Positions 38,604-48,851 are shown, numbered from the stretch's first letter. The stretch: 51,085 nucleotides of DNA from Candidatus Rehaiarchaeum fermentans (GCA_025920435.1 JAPDLT010000004.1:1-51085); one strand, 5' to 3'. Made by a program: numbers and translations. Notes: a model not told the origin generated them from the letters alone.

Positions 38604-39629
38604 ATGAAACTAGCCAAGTATATATCAAAGGAATTTCTTCAATTAGAAGAAGACACAGAATTAAGTTTAGCGATTAAAAAACTGAGAGAAAACAGGGCCT
38701 TCGATTGTATAGTTACTAAAAATGGTAAATATGCAGGAATGTTTTCGCTTATAAAAATTTTAGATAAAAAATTAGTTAAAGGAATGAAAATAAAAGATCT
38801 AATTATAAAACCTACAACACTCTCAAGTTCTTCTGATGAGCAAGATGCAATAAATGCAATGTTAGATGAAGTATCTTCAATACCACTTTTAGATAGGGAT
38901 GTTGCAGTAGCAGTAGTTCCTTATTCTTCGCTTTTAAGATTATTGTACAGTCAAAAAGTTTTTGATAATATATATGTAGAAAATGTAATTGAAAAGAATA
39001 ATCCTAATCTTTACTTATCTGAAAGTGTAGAAGATGCATTAGAAGTGGCTAAAAAAATAAAACACTTTACATATCCTGTAGTTGATTTGCATGGAAAACT
39101 ATTTTCTGCAGTAAAAATATACGAAATTGTTGATTATGCAATATTAAGACCGACTGGTTTAGCAGTTTCAAATATAACTACTAACGATTTTATTAGTTTT
39201 TCTGAATCTTCTTCGTTAAAAGTAATTGTAGAAAAATTAATAAATAATCTGGATGACGTAATAATTGTAAATTCTGAGCATGCACCTATTGGTACGTTAA
39301 ATATTTTTGAGCTATTTAAGAAAGCAATATCGAATGAATCTCAAGGGGCGATAAAAATAATTTTCTCTGGAGAAAAGGACTATTCATTCTACATGTATTT
39401 CAATAGCGAAATAAAACGCAAAGAGCACTTCTTAATTAAGGTAGGAAAGATAAAAGAAATAAGAGTTAATATTAAAAAACTTCATAACGAAAAGTATGAA
39501 ATAGATTTAAACTTGATAAGAGAAAACAATGAAATATTAAGTATAAAGGGAGAAGGATTTAGAAAAGATAGCGTAATGAACGATATCTTAGAAAAATTAG
39601 AGAATATCATAGTTAAAGAAAAAGAATAA
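38604..39629 (+). CDS. Multi-CBS-domain protein with RaiA/HPF-like C-terminal segment
   Basis: CBS-like repeats (KLAKYISKEFLQLEEDTELSLAIKKLRENRAFDCIVTKNGKYAGMFSL; DHVYVENVIEKNNPNLYLSESVEDALE type; LAVSNITTNDFISFSESSSLKVIVEKL) plus IKEIRVNIKKLHNEKYEIDLNLIRENNEILSIKGEGFRKDSVMNDILEKLENII. Confidence 0.65.
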   Translation: MKLAKYISKEFLQLEEDTELSLAIKKLRENRAFDCIVTKNGKYAGMFSLIKILDKKLVKGMKIKDLIIKPTTLSSSSDEQDAINAMLDEVSSIPLLDRDVAVAVVPYSSLLRLLYSQKVFDNIYVENVIEKNNPNLYLSESVEDALEVAKKIKHFTYPVVDLHGKLFSAVKIYEIVDYAILRPTGLAVSNITTNDFISFSESSSLKVIVEKLINNLDDVIIVNSEHAPIGTLNIFELFKKAISNESQGAIKIIFSGEKDYSFYMYFNSEIKRKEHFLIKVGKIKEIRVNIKKLHNEKYEIDLNLIRENNEILSIKGEGFRKDSVMNDILEKLENIIVKEKE

Positions 39630-39692
39630 ATTAATCGCAATACTATTAATATTAAAAAATAGGTATTTATTAATAAAATAATTAAGAAACTT

Positions 39693-40754
39693 ATGAAAGC
39701 CGAAGAAAGTCCTTCATTGAAACCTGCTAGCAATTTTAATGATTATGCAAAAAATATAGAAAACTTTAACAAGTCATTAAACAGTGCATTTTTAAACGTA
39801 TATAAAAAAATAAACGAAATCGAAAATTCAGTAGATAACATAAAAAAGTTGACAGACAAAATAAATGAAATAGAAAACTCTATAAAAACTCTAAAGACTC
39901 TATCTAGCAAAGATATAGATTCTATAGTTAATGAATTATATTCTCAACTGCAAAATAAAGTAATTAATACTCAAATAAATAAGGAAGAAATAATTAACAT
40001 AATAAAAGCGCAATATGATCAAAGAATTAATCAATATGAACAAAAAATAAATCAAATTTATGATTATGTAAGCAAAGTGGGACAAGCTGTTAATTCCATA
40101 GTTGAAAAAGTAAATCAAAACACTGATTCTATAAACAAATTAAATGATGCTTTGAATTCAAAGAATGCAGAGCTTTCTAAATCTGTATCAGAAATAGAAA
40201 AAGAAGTAAGAGATCTTAATGATGAAGTCAAGAAACAAATTAATAATTTAAATGAAAATCATCAAAAGGAAAATGAAGAAATACAAAATAAACTAAATGA
40301 ATTAGAAGGAAAAACTGCAAAGATGAGCGAAGATTTATATAAAGGCATACCTCAATTAAATGACCTGGCTCAAAGAACAACAACAATTGAACAAAAGTTA
40401 TCTTCCATAGAAGCAACAATAGAGAGATTGACTTCGGTTTTAAATTCAGACACATTAGACATATCTACATTTAAAACACGAATAGACACAATGGCATCTC
40501 AAATGAACGCTCTTAATGATGTAATAAATAAAGCACAACAAGATATATTAGAATTTGTCAAAGATTCTACTTCACTCGTTGGAATATTATCCAGGATCAA
40601 TCCGGATGCAATTCAGACTTCTATAAAAACATTAGAAAATGAGCTTAGTTCAACTCAACAGCAAGTTAATAAATTAGTTGATCTAATAAATACAATGCAA
40701 AAAGAATTAGCAGAGCTTAAAGCAAAATCAATTACAAACTTACCTAAGCAATAG
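39693..40754 (+). CDS. Long coiled-coil protein (353 aa)
   Basis: Heptad-rich, IxxKINEIENSVDNIKKLTDKINEIENS etc. Confidence 0.65.
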   Translation: MKAEESPSLKPASNFNDYAKNIENFNKSLNSAFLNVYKKINEIENSVDNIKKLTDKINEIENSIKTLKTLSSKDIDSIVNELYSQLQNKVINTQINKEEIINIIKAQYDQRINQYEQKINQIYDYVSKVGQAVNSIVEKVNQNTDSINKLNDALNSKNAELSKSVSEIEKEVRDLNDEVKKQINNLNENHQKENEEIQNKLNELEGKTAKMSEDLYKGIPQLNDLAQRTTTIEQKLSSIEATIERLTSVLNSDTLDISTFKTRIDTMASQMNALNDVINKAQQDILEFVKDSTSLVGILSRINPDAIQTSIKTLENELSSTQQQVNKLVDLINTMQKELAELKAKSITNLPKQ

Positions 40755-40757
40755 ATT

Positions 40758-41198
40758 ATGGAAGGAGATAAGCCATTATTTTCGATCGAATTGAATGAAT
40801 TTGAAAAACCAACTGGAGATTATAAAGTAGATCTTAGAAGGCTTGCAATATCTCTAGGATTATTAAGACCGGGAGATAAAAGAACAGCTATAGTAGAAAT
40901 ACTCGATATATTATTGCAAGAAAGGAAAAATAAGCCTGAAGGATTAAATAGTGTAGAAATAACTTCAAAAATATACGAAAGAGGAATAAGCATAGTTTAT
41001 GCAAATATACTCAGAGATCTAAGAAAATTGATAAATTTAGGAATAGTTGAAAACATAAACAAAAGATATAGAATAAAGGAAAACCTCTCCCTCCAAGAAA
41101 TTTTAGATAAATACGTTAAACCATATGTTATTGACAGAATATACTCTAAAATAAAAGAATACGCAACTGCAGTAGAACTGGAGAATCCTAAAAAGTAA
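40758..41198 (+). CDS. Winged-helix protein (146 aa)
   Basis: KRTAIVEILDILLQE...VEITSKIYERGISIVYANILRDLRKLINLGIVENINKRYRIKE; 3 nt after the coiled-coil gene. Confidence 0.6.
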   Translation: MEGDKPLFSIELNEFEKPTGDYKVDLRRLAISLGLLRPGDKRTAIVEILDILLQERKNKPEGLNSVEITSKIYERGISIVYANILRDLRKLINLGIVENINKRYRIKENLSLQEILDKYVKPYVIDRIYSKIKEYATAVELENPKK

Positions 41199-42897
41199 TC
41201 CAAGCTCTTTTTACATCTTCATAAAATTTTCGAAGTGTATCTTTAGAAATAAACCTGGCTGTATCAATTATTTCTTGAGGACCATATTTTTTAATTAATT
41301 TTTCATTAATTTTATCCGGATCTAATTTTGATTGCTGACTAGGAACTAAAAAATTACTTAAATCTTCTACTGCGCCATAAATACTCAAAAAATCATTTTT
41401 GAAGGTTTCATAAAAATCATGTTTAAAAGAATTGTAAATATCTAAAAACATAGAAGATTGCTTCTTTTGCTCTTTCTTTTCTTCCTTCTGCTCTTTTTTA
41501 TCAAATTCAGCAATCAAATTTTGCATATCTTTATCAATTGCTTCCAAAGAACTCTTAAGACCGTACTGTTCAAATACTGTTTTTTGAAGCTTTAATGCAA
41601 TTGCTTTATTTAATAAATTCCATTCGGAAGGAAGAAATGCAAAAGAATAAAAGTTAAGCGAAACTCCTCCTTGATATATTTCTGGAAATGATTGAGGAAT
41701 TGTATATGGTCTAGATGAGTAATTTGGAATAGAAGAAAAATTAAATTCTACATCTAACTTTAATGCAGTTATAAATTTAGGACCTATCTTTGCTAATCTT
41801 CTAGCTTCATATGTAGCATCATCTTCATTTGGCAATTTACTAAACGAAGGAACAGGTTTAGGAGAAACCGCTACAATTTTTTCTACCCCTCTTTCACCAA
41901 ATACCTTTCTCTTAATTATTCTAAGTGCTCTATAATAACTTTCTGAAAAACCGAGAAAAGAAAAAGAAAGTTTAAATTTATCAAAAAATGTATCTCCCAC
42001 TCCTTGCATAAAGTCCTTTTCACTACCTACTGTCCTTATCTGCATTCTATTCCTCAAATTTATATATTCTGCTGCTTGAGCTACATACATTTTATAGGAA
42101 GCATATTCCATTTTTAGTTGGTTTACAGTTATCTGAAATCTTGTCCTTAATTCTTGTTCTGCATATTTTTTCCAGATCAAATATTCTTGAAATCTAGGCA
42201 ATACGATTCCCTTTATTTTATTGTTATAATCTAATTTGTCCTTTGCACTTGCATCATTTACACCCGGCTTAGGCAAGAGTCTGTCTATGTCCTTTTCTCC
42301 ATTTGCAGCATAGAAAAGAGAAAGTACCGGCATGTTTGCTCGTTGAGATATTTGCAACAGCGAATCTGGCCCTCTCCTTGCATCAACATTATCGATCCAA
42401 ATTTGCTTTAAAGTACGCTCTGCAGCTTCTGCCTCACTACCTCCCTTCTTTAATTTATCAAAGAGCTCGATTCTTTCTTTTAGAGTTCTAGCTTCATAAA
42501 AAAGACGCTCTATTAATTTAGTCAAATTGTAAATAGTGCTAAGTATATTACTAATTCTATCATCTAAAATAGATCGTCTTGTTAAAAGAGTAACTAAATA
42601 ATTAGAAAAAGCAGAAGGTTCTATGCCTTCATACATTTTCAATTGCTTAAATCTGTATTTTCCATAAATTTTCCCAACAAAGTCTATTAGTTTTGAGGCA
42701 GTATTAAGCGAATCAATATCAAATTTTAAAGATACTTCTGGAGAAGGACTTCCTTTTATCTTTCGTTTTCTGGCTTGTGGATTCTGCCCGATAAACATTA
42801 AATTATTTATCAAATCATCCAATTCTGAAATGGAAAACTTGTTTAAATCGTCAGTAGTAAGCTCCTCTATCTTTTTTTTAGAAGTACCTTTTTCCAT
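41188..42897 (-). CDS. Orphan 569-aa predominantly helical protein
   Basis: Complete ORF; C-terminal YNSFKHDFYETFKNDFLSIYGAVEDL motif; no recognised family. Confidence 0.55.
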   Translation of the reverse strand: MEKGTSKKKIEELTTDDLNKFSISELDDLINNLMFIGQNPQARKRKIKGSPSPEVSLKFDIDSLNTASKLIDFVGKIYGKYRFKQLKMYEGIEPSAFSNYLVTLLTRRSILDDRISNILSTIYNLTKLIERLFYEARTLKERIELFDKLKKGGSEAEAAERTLKQIWIDNVDARRGPDSLLQISQRANMPVLSLFYAANGEKDIDRLLPKPGVNDASAKDKLDYNNKIKGIVLPRFQEYLIWKKYAEQELRTRFQITVNQLKMEYASYKMYVAQAAEYINLRNRMQIRTVGSEKDFMQGVGDTFFDKFKLSFSFLGFSESYYRALRIIKRKVFGERGVEKIVAVSPKPVPSFSKLPNEDDATYEARRLAKIGPKFITALKLDVEFNFSSIPNYSSRPYTIPQSFPEIYQGGVSLNFYSFAFLPSEWNLLNKAIALKLQKTVFEQYGLKSSLEAIDKDMQNLIAEFDKKEQKEEKKEQKKQSSMFLDIYNSFKHDFYETFKNDFLSIYGAVEDLSNFLVPSQQSKLDPDKINEKLIKKYGPQEIIDTARFISKDTLRKFYEDVKRAWITF

Positions 42898-43036
42898 AAA
42901 TAATTGAGAGAAACAAATTATTAAAATGAAACATTTTACTTTTTAAAGCCTGTATCTAAAATGTTCTTATAAAGTCATTTTAACACTCCTTTCAATTTAT
43001 TTGCAGAATTAAATACTTTGACCGATTAATATAGCA

Positions 43037-44107
43037 ATGGAAGACCCATTAAAAAATTTACTTGATTCAATAAACAAGCTATTTTCTACCACAGAACTTG
43101 TGTCTGCAAAAGTAGAAGAATTGAACAAGAGAATTGATTATTTAGCTTCTTTTATAGGCTTAGAAGAAGGAGAAAATGAGAAAAGCCCAGAACCTCCCGG
43201 TCAACTTGCAGGTTTATCATTAAGTATTTTAGATAAAACTTTACCTCCTCAAAAAGCAAATACGGTAAAAGCCTATATATTAAGAACTTTGGCTGTTTTT
43301 AGGCACTATATCAAATCTATAGTGCTCTTTGGAAGTGCTAAAAGGAAAGAAGATTATGGCCCTAATTCTGATATAGATATTGCATTTATAGTAGATCCAT
43401 CTGATGTAAGCACTATTCCGCCTGATGAATTGAATTCAAGACTTTTTGGAAAACTTAGTGAAATTGCTGCAGCGTATTCGGATAAAATACACCCCCAAGG
43501 ATGGACAATAGTCGATTTATGGAGAGGAATAGTAAAACCAGATCCTGTTATGCTTACATTACTTAGGGATGGAATTGCTATTTATGATACTGGATTCTTC
43601 TATTCATTACAAAAATTATACAAAGAAGGTTTAATTGTTCCTACAATATCTTCCATTGATTCATTAATTTCGCAAGGAGAATTTATGCTAAATTGGGCGC
43701 AGGATACTCTCACTAGAAGACTAGCAAATGATTTATTTTTAGCAGTTACAAGCTCTTCACAGGCAATGTTAATGGAATATGGATATATGCCTCCAGTTCC
43801 AAAAGAAGTTCCAAAGGCTTTATATGAAGTATTTGTTACAAAAGAAAAACTTCTTGACGCTGCTGATGTAAGAGGAGCAGAAGAAGTCATAACATGGTGG
43901 AAAAAGATAGAAAAAGGGGAAATAGCTCAAATAAACGGTAAAGATTACGAAGAAAAATTCAACATAGCAAAATCGTTTGTAGAAAAGGCAATGCAAATAA
44001 TAATAAATCATAGAAAAGCAAAGGGATTACCAAGCCCCGCGATTGTAGACTTTGCTGCCACTGAAAGTGAGAATACAAATATAAATCCTAAAACTAGCTA
44101 TAAATAA
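43037..44107 (+). CDS. Nucleotidyltransferase (MNT) with N-terminal coiled coil and HEPN-like C-terminal region
   Basis: KSIVLFGSAKRKEDYGPNSDIDIAFIV is the GSxxx...DxD minimal nucleotidyltransferase motif; helical C-terminus. Confidence 0.75.
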   Translation: MEDPLKNLLDSINKLFSTTELVSAKVEELNKRIDYLASFIGLEEGENEKSPEPPGQLAGLSLSILDKTLPPQKANTVKAYILRTLAVFRHYIKSIVLFGSAKRKEDYGPNSDIDIAFIVDPSDVSTIPPDELNSRLFGKLSEIAAAYSDKIHPQGWTIVDLWRGIVKPDPVMLTLLRDGIAIYDTGFFYSLQKLYKEGLIVPTISSIDSLISQGEFMLNWAQDTLTRRLANDLFLAVTSSSQAMLMEYGYMPPVPKEVPKALYEVFVTKEKLLDAADVRGAEEVITWWKKIEKGEIAQINGKDYEEKFNIAKSFVEKAMQIIINHRKAKGLPSPAIVDFAATESENTNINPKTSYK

Positions 44108-44110
44108 ACC

Positions 44111-44368
44111 ATGAAGGCAGTCATAGTATCTTATAGAAGGGGAAGACATACTCAAAAATTAAGACAGGCTATAGTAAAAATAGAAGGAATAAAAAATAGA
44201 GAAGAAGCTAAAAAATTGATTGGAAAGGAGGTAGAAATATCATTTTCAAAAGCAAGTATAAAAGGCAAAATAACAAGAGCTCATGGAAATAATGGTAAAG
44301 TAGTTGTTCTTTTTGAAAGAGGAATGCCCGGTCAAGCTATAGGAAAAGAAATAAAAATAAATGGATGA
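44111..44368 (+). CDS. rpl35ae: Ribosomal protein L35Ae
   Basis: VSYRRGRHTQKLRQAIVKIEGI...VSFSKA-type core, GKITRAHGNNGKVVVLFERGMPGQAIG. Confidence 0.88.
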   Translation: MKAVIVSYRRGRHTQKLRQAIVKIEGIKNREEAKKLIGKEVEISFSKASIKGKITRAHGNNGKVVVLFERGMPGQAIGKEIKING

Positions 44369-46004
44369 TGAAAAGATAAGAAGAATAGTAATTGAAAACG
44401 CGTTAAAATACGGAAAAAGTGATACTAAATTCGTAATTAACAAAATAATAGGAGAAAATAAAGATTTAGTAAAGAATATAAAAGAGTTAGTACAAAAAGT
44501 AAATCAAATAGTAAATGAGGTAAATTCTTTAAGTAGAGATAAATTAGAAGAAGAAGCATCTATACGAGGAATAACATTAAAGAAGGAAGAAAAAGAGTTT
44601 GATCTTAAACCCCTGCCGAATGTAAATGGAGAAGTAATTCTAAGAATTCCTCCAGAACCTTCTGGCTATATGCATTTAGGACATGCAATTTCCTTTATGA
44701 TAAATTACTTGTATAAATTAAAATACAATGGAAAATTAGTTCTAAGATTTGAAGACACAAATCCGGAAAAAGTTAAAAAAGAATACATTGACTACTTCAA
44801 AAAGTACATCAGCTGGTTAGGGATAAATTGGGATGTAGAAAAAATAGCTAGTAATGACATGGAAATAATTTACAGTTATGGTGAAAAATTAATAAAGGAA
44901 GGGAAAGCCTACGTTTGCACTTGTTCTAAAGAACAAATAAAAGAAAACAGATTAAAAGGAATAGCATGTTCATGTAGATCAAGAAGTGTTGAAGAGAATT
45001 TAGAGCTATGGGAACTTGCGAAAACTGGTAGGATAGAAGAAGGAAAAGCAACAGTTAGACTTATAGGAGATATGAAAAGTGAGGATATGTCACTTAGAGA
45101 CCCTAATATATTCAGGATCAAATTCACTAAATATAAAAATTACACTTTATGGCCTTTATATGACTTTGAAAATACGGTAGAAGATTATCTTGATAAAGTA
45201 ACCCACATAATAAGGAGTAATGAGTTTAAAAATTCTGTCCAAAATTTAATTAGAGAATACTTAAACTTTACTAAACCTACGATAATACAGTATGCAAGAT
45301 TTAACTTTGAAGGAACTCCATTTTCAAAGCGAAAAATAAGAGAATTAATTTCGCAAGGAAAGATATCAAGTTGGGAAGATTTAAGGCTTCCTACAATGAG
45401 TTCCATAGAAAGAAGAGGAATATTACCACAAGCAATAAAAGAATTTGTTATAAGAAATGGTTATTCAGAATCTTCTCATACTTATGAGTGGGAAGCTCTT
45501 CTGACACTTAACAGAAAAATATTAGATCCTATTAGCAAAAGATTGTTCTTTGTAATTGATCCAGTAAAAATAAATATAAATTATGATGGAGAAATAGAAA
45601 TACCATATCATCCAACTCAAAACCTCGGAAAGAGAAAAATTAAAGTAAATGGATTTGTATACATTTCTAAAAACGATTTAGAATATGATAAGTTATTAAG
45701 ATTAAAAGACTTTGTATCTGTAAGAATTAACAAGGACAACACTGCAGTTATAGTTAGCAAAGAAAAAATAGGGAATGAAAAAATAATTCAATGGGTTGGG
45801 AATGATTTTTTAAACGCTAAATTAGTAAAGATAAATGAACTTTTGAAGGGAGAAGATATAAACCCAGAAAGCTTAAAGGAATACGATGGTTTTTTAGAAT
45901 CTAATGGCTCTCTATTAAGTGAGGGAGAAATCGTTCAGTTCGAAAGAATAGGGTTTGCCAGATTAGATAACAAAGAAAAGAACGTTTTTATATATAGTTG
46001 TTAA
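44361..46004 (+). CDS. gltX: Glutamyl-tRNA synthetase (archaeal GlxRS)
   Basis: RIPPEPSGYMHLGHAISFMINYLYKLKYNGKLVLRFEDTNPEK; FEGTPFSKRKIRELI. Confidence 0.94.
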   Translation: MDDEKIRRIVIENALKYGKSDTKFVINKIIGENKDLVKNIKELVQKVNQIVNEVNSLSRDKLEEEASIRGITLKKEEKEFDLKPLPNVNGEVILRIPPEPSGYMHLGHAISFMINYLYKLKYNGKLVLRFEDTNPEKVKKEYIDYFKKYISWLGINWDVEKIASNDMEIIYSYGEKLIKEGKAYVCTCSKEQIKENRLKGIACSCRSRSVEENLELWELAKTGRIEEGKATVRLIGDMKSEDMSLRDPNIFRIKFTKYKNYTLWPLYDFENTVEDYLDKVTHIIRSNEFKNSVQNLIREYLNFTKPTIIQYARFNFEGTPFSKRKIRELISQGKISSWEDLRLPTMSSIERRGILPQAIKEFVIRNGYSESSHTYEWEALLTLNRKILDPISKRLFFVIDPVKININYDGEIEIPYHPTQNLGKRKIKVNGFVYISKNDLEYDKLLRLKDFVSVRINKDNTAVIVSKEKIGNEKIIQWVGNDFLNAKLVKINELLKGEDINPESLKEYDGFLESNGSLLSEGEIVQFERIGFARLDNKEKNVFIYSC

Positions 46005-46046
46005 AACAAATTAAAAATTAAAAGAAAATTCTTTATTTAAATTAAC

Positions 46047-48326
46047 TTATTCACACTTAGTATATCCGCAATTCTTGCAGATGAAACAGCCGGCTTCAAA
46101 AACTAAAGTCTGCTGTCCACATACAGGACAAACTTTTGCACCTTTTATTTCTCCTTCTATTACTCCATGAAGTGAATTTGAAGAGGCTGTAAGTAAATTT
46201 ACAGTATTGGTGCCTTTTAAGGAAATTTCTATTGCTTTAGCAACGGCATCTGGAACTGAAAACAATTGTATTCCATTGAACCACTTTGATCTTGATCCTT
46301 TTATGCCTTTAAGCTTTTTAATTACATCCTCAACATCACCTCCCTTTTGAAGATACATACTGATCAGTTTTCCTATTGCTTCAGTATATGCTCTTTCGTC
46401 TTCTCCCACTTTGCCTAACGTTACAAATACTTCTTTAACTTTATTTGTGTTATCTTTATTCACAGTTACGTACAAAGATCCTTCTTCTAATGGAAGTTTT
46501 ACAGTATTTCCTTCTAAAATTAAAGGCCTTTCATAGTCTTCAGTTTTTTCTTGTGTTTTATTCTTATTATTATCTTCATTTTCTATTGGCTTAAGTATAT
46601 CTTCCTTAGATCCTTCTCTATAAACTGTTATTGATTTACACCCTAATTCCCACGCATAAAGATAAATTTTATTTACATCCTCTAAAGTTGCAGTGCTTGG
46701 TAAATTTACAGTTGAAGAAATACTAGCATCAATGTGCTTTTGAATTGTAGCTTGTAATTTAACTCTAAAGTAAGGATCTATTTTATGTGCAGTTACAAAT
46801 ATAGGAGGTAGGTCTTTTTCATCCTTTATTCCAAACTTTTGCATGTATTCTTCAACTATTGGAACAAATACCTTAAATTCTCCCTTAGAAAGGGACTCAG
46901 ATCTTCTTATAAAACTAAGTGCAAATATAGGTTCTATTCCATTGCTTACTCCTGCCATTGATGAAATACTTCCAGTAGGCGCTATAGATAAAAGTGCTAC
47001 ATTTCTCAATCCTTGTTTCCTTATTTTTTCTCTAATTTTTTCAGGAAGCCTCTTAGCAAAGGGTCTTTCAAGATATTTTTCTGCATCAAAACCTGGGAAA
47101 GAACCCTTTTCCTTGGCTATCTCAGAACTCTCATCATAAGCTATTTCTTTTATAAACTTGAATAACTTATCTGAAAATTCTATAGCTTCTTCGCTATCAT
47201 ATTTAATTCCTAGCCTTATGAACATATCAGCTAGGCCCATTACTCCTAAACCTATTCTCCTGGAGTAAACGCTTTCTTCAGCTTGCTCCTTTAATGGATG
47301 TCTAGGATAGTTATAATCTAAAACGTCATCCAAAAATCTAACTCCTATTCTTACCAACTTTTCTAGAGTTTCCCAGTCTAATTCTGCCTTGTCAGTAAAT
47401 GAGTTCTTCACTAACTTTGAAAGATTTATACTACCAAGATCACAAACACCATAATCTTCTAAAGGTTCTTCTGCACAAGGATTTGTTCCGTGTAATTCCA
47501 TTCTTTTATCATAATCAGAAGGAGACTCTTCTTTTACTCTATCCCAAAATATGATGCCTGGATCTCCAGTTTCTAATGCAGTCTTTATCATTTTGTACCA
47601 GAGATCTCTTGCTCTTATCTTTTTCCTTACTTCAACTTTATCATTTTTGAAATAAAGTTCAAATTCTTTATCGTTCTTAACTGCCTCCATGAATTCCTTG
47701 TTAACTTTTACGCTGATGTTAGCATATCTTACTTTAGTTTTATCTGCCTTGATGGTAACAAAGTCTTCTACATCTGGATGACTTACATCGATTGTTATCA
47801 TCAATGCTCCTCTCCTTCCTGACTGACCAATTAAACCAGTTGTTAAAGAGTAAAGCTCCATGAAGGAAACAGCACCAGTAGAAGTTATAGCTGCGTTATT
47901 TACAGGAGAGTCCTTGGGTCTTAAAATAGAAATGTCAATACCTACTCCTCCTCCATAACTATAAGTCCTTGCCATTTCTTTAGCACAATCATATATTCCT
48001 TCAATACTGTCTTCTTTAATAGGAATAAAATAACAGTTTATTAACGTAGACTTAACCTTTGATCCTGCGCCAAATAAGATCCTTCCTCCAGGTACAAATT
48101 TAAAGTCTTCAAGTAGCCAATAAAATTTCTCACTCCACGTTTCTTTATCTTTTTCTACGCTAGCTATTTCTGAAGCTGTTCTTTTCCATGTTTCAACAGG
48201 AGTCTTTTCTAAATAAGATCCGTCTTTGTCCCTTAAAGCATATTTTTCATAAAATACTCTTGCCCTAAATTCATCTCCGTTAAAGAATTCTAGTGTTTCC
48301 TTTGGTAGTTCAACATTCTTTGCCAT
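46047..48326 (-). CDS. Class II (adenosylcobalamin-dependent) ribonucleoside-diphosphate reductase
   Basis: GGRILFGAGSK, GGGVGIDISILRPKDSPVNN, NPCAEEPLEDYGVCDLGSINL, APTGSISSMAGVSNGIEPIF, C-terminal CPVCGQQTLVFEAGCFICKNCGYTKCE. Confidence 0.94.
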   Translation of the reverse strand: MAKNVELPKETLEFFNGDEFRARVFYEKYALRDKDGSYLEKTPVETWKRTASEIASVEKDKETWSEKFYWLLEDFKFVPGGRILFGAGSKVKSTLINCYFIPIKEDSIEGIYDCAKEMARTYSYGGGVGIDISILRPKDSPVNNAAITSTGAVSFMELYSLTTGLIGQSGRRGALMITIDVSHPDVEDFVTIKADKTKVRYANISVKVNKEFMEAVKNDKEFELYFKNDKVEVRKKIRARDLWYKMIKTALETGDPGIIFWDRVKEESPSDYDKRMELHGTNPCAEEPLEDYGVCDLGSINLSKLVKNSFTDKAELDWETLEKLVRIGVRFLDDVLDYNYPRHPLKEQAEESVYSRRIGLGVMGLADMFIRLGIKYDSEEAIEFSDKLFKFIKEIAYDESSEIAKEKGSFPGFDAEKYLERPFAKRLPEKIREKIRKQGLRNVALLSIAPTGSISSMAGVSNGIEPIFALSFIRRSESLSKGEFKVFVPIVEEYMQKFGIKDEKDLPPIFVTAHKIDPYFRVKLQATIQKHIDASISSTVNLPSTATLEDVNKIYLYAWELGCKSITVYREGSKEDILKPIENEDNNKNKTQEKTEDYERPLILEGNTVKLPLEEGSLYVTVNKDNTNKVKEVFVTLGKVGEDERAYTEAIGKLISMYLQKGGDVEDVIKKLKGIKGSRSKWFNGIQLFSVPDAVAKAIEISLKGTNTVNLLTASSNSLHGVIEGEIKGAKVCPVCGQQTLVFEAGCFICKNCGYTKCE

Positions 48327-48446
48327 CTTAAAACGATTTAGTTACACTTTAAAAGCTTTAAAGTAAAAATTTTAATATTTCTACTCTTTTTAAAGTTTAA
48401 AAGCATAAAAAATTTAAAATTATATAAAATCAAGTAGAATAGCAAT

Positions 48447-48821
48447 ATGGAAGTACACATCGTAATAGGAGATCCAAAATCTAAAAAGACGTATCAGAAG
48501 GATGTTGAAGAAAATCCATTTATAGGCAAAGAAATAGGAGAAAAAGTAAGTCTTGATGCAATAGGTTTAGAAGGATATGAAGGAATAATAACGGGAGGAA
48601 GTTATGAAACTGGCCATCCTATGAAGCCCGGATTAAAAACTCAAGGATTAGTTTCACAACTCTTCGAACCTTATTCATTTAATAATTGGTTCGAAAACAG
48701 AAGAAGGAAAAAGGTAGCTGGAGCAATAATAAGCAATAAGACTTCACAAATAAACATAAAAATCATAAAAGAAGGAAATAAACCTATTTCTGAAATAATT
48801 CCACCTAGAAATAAAAAATAA
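48447..48821 (+). CDS. rps6e: Ribosomal protein S6e
   Basis: VIGDPKSKKTYQKDV...FIGKEIGEKVSLDAIGLEGYEGIITGGSYETGHPMKPGL, RRRKKVAGAIIS. Confidence 0.93.
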   Translation: MEVHIVIGDPKSKKTYQKDVEENPFIGKEIGEKVSLDAIGLEGYEGIITGGSYETGHPMKPGLKTQGLVSQLFEPYSFNNWFENRRRKKVAGAIISNKTSQINIKIIKEGNKPISEIIPPRNKK

Positions 48822-48851
48822 ATTTATATTTGAATAAGAACAAATCGAAAA

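Noticed and set aside
46047-48326. Possible intein in the class II RNR
   Set aside because: 759-aa length and uninterrupted catalytic blocks; no intein splicing motifs seen.
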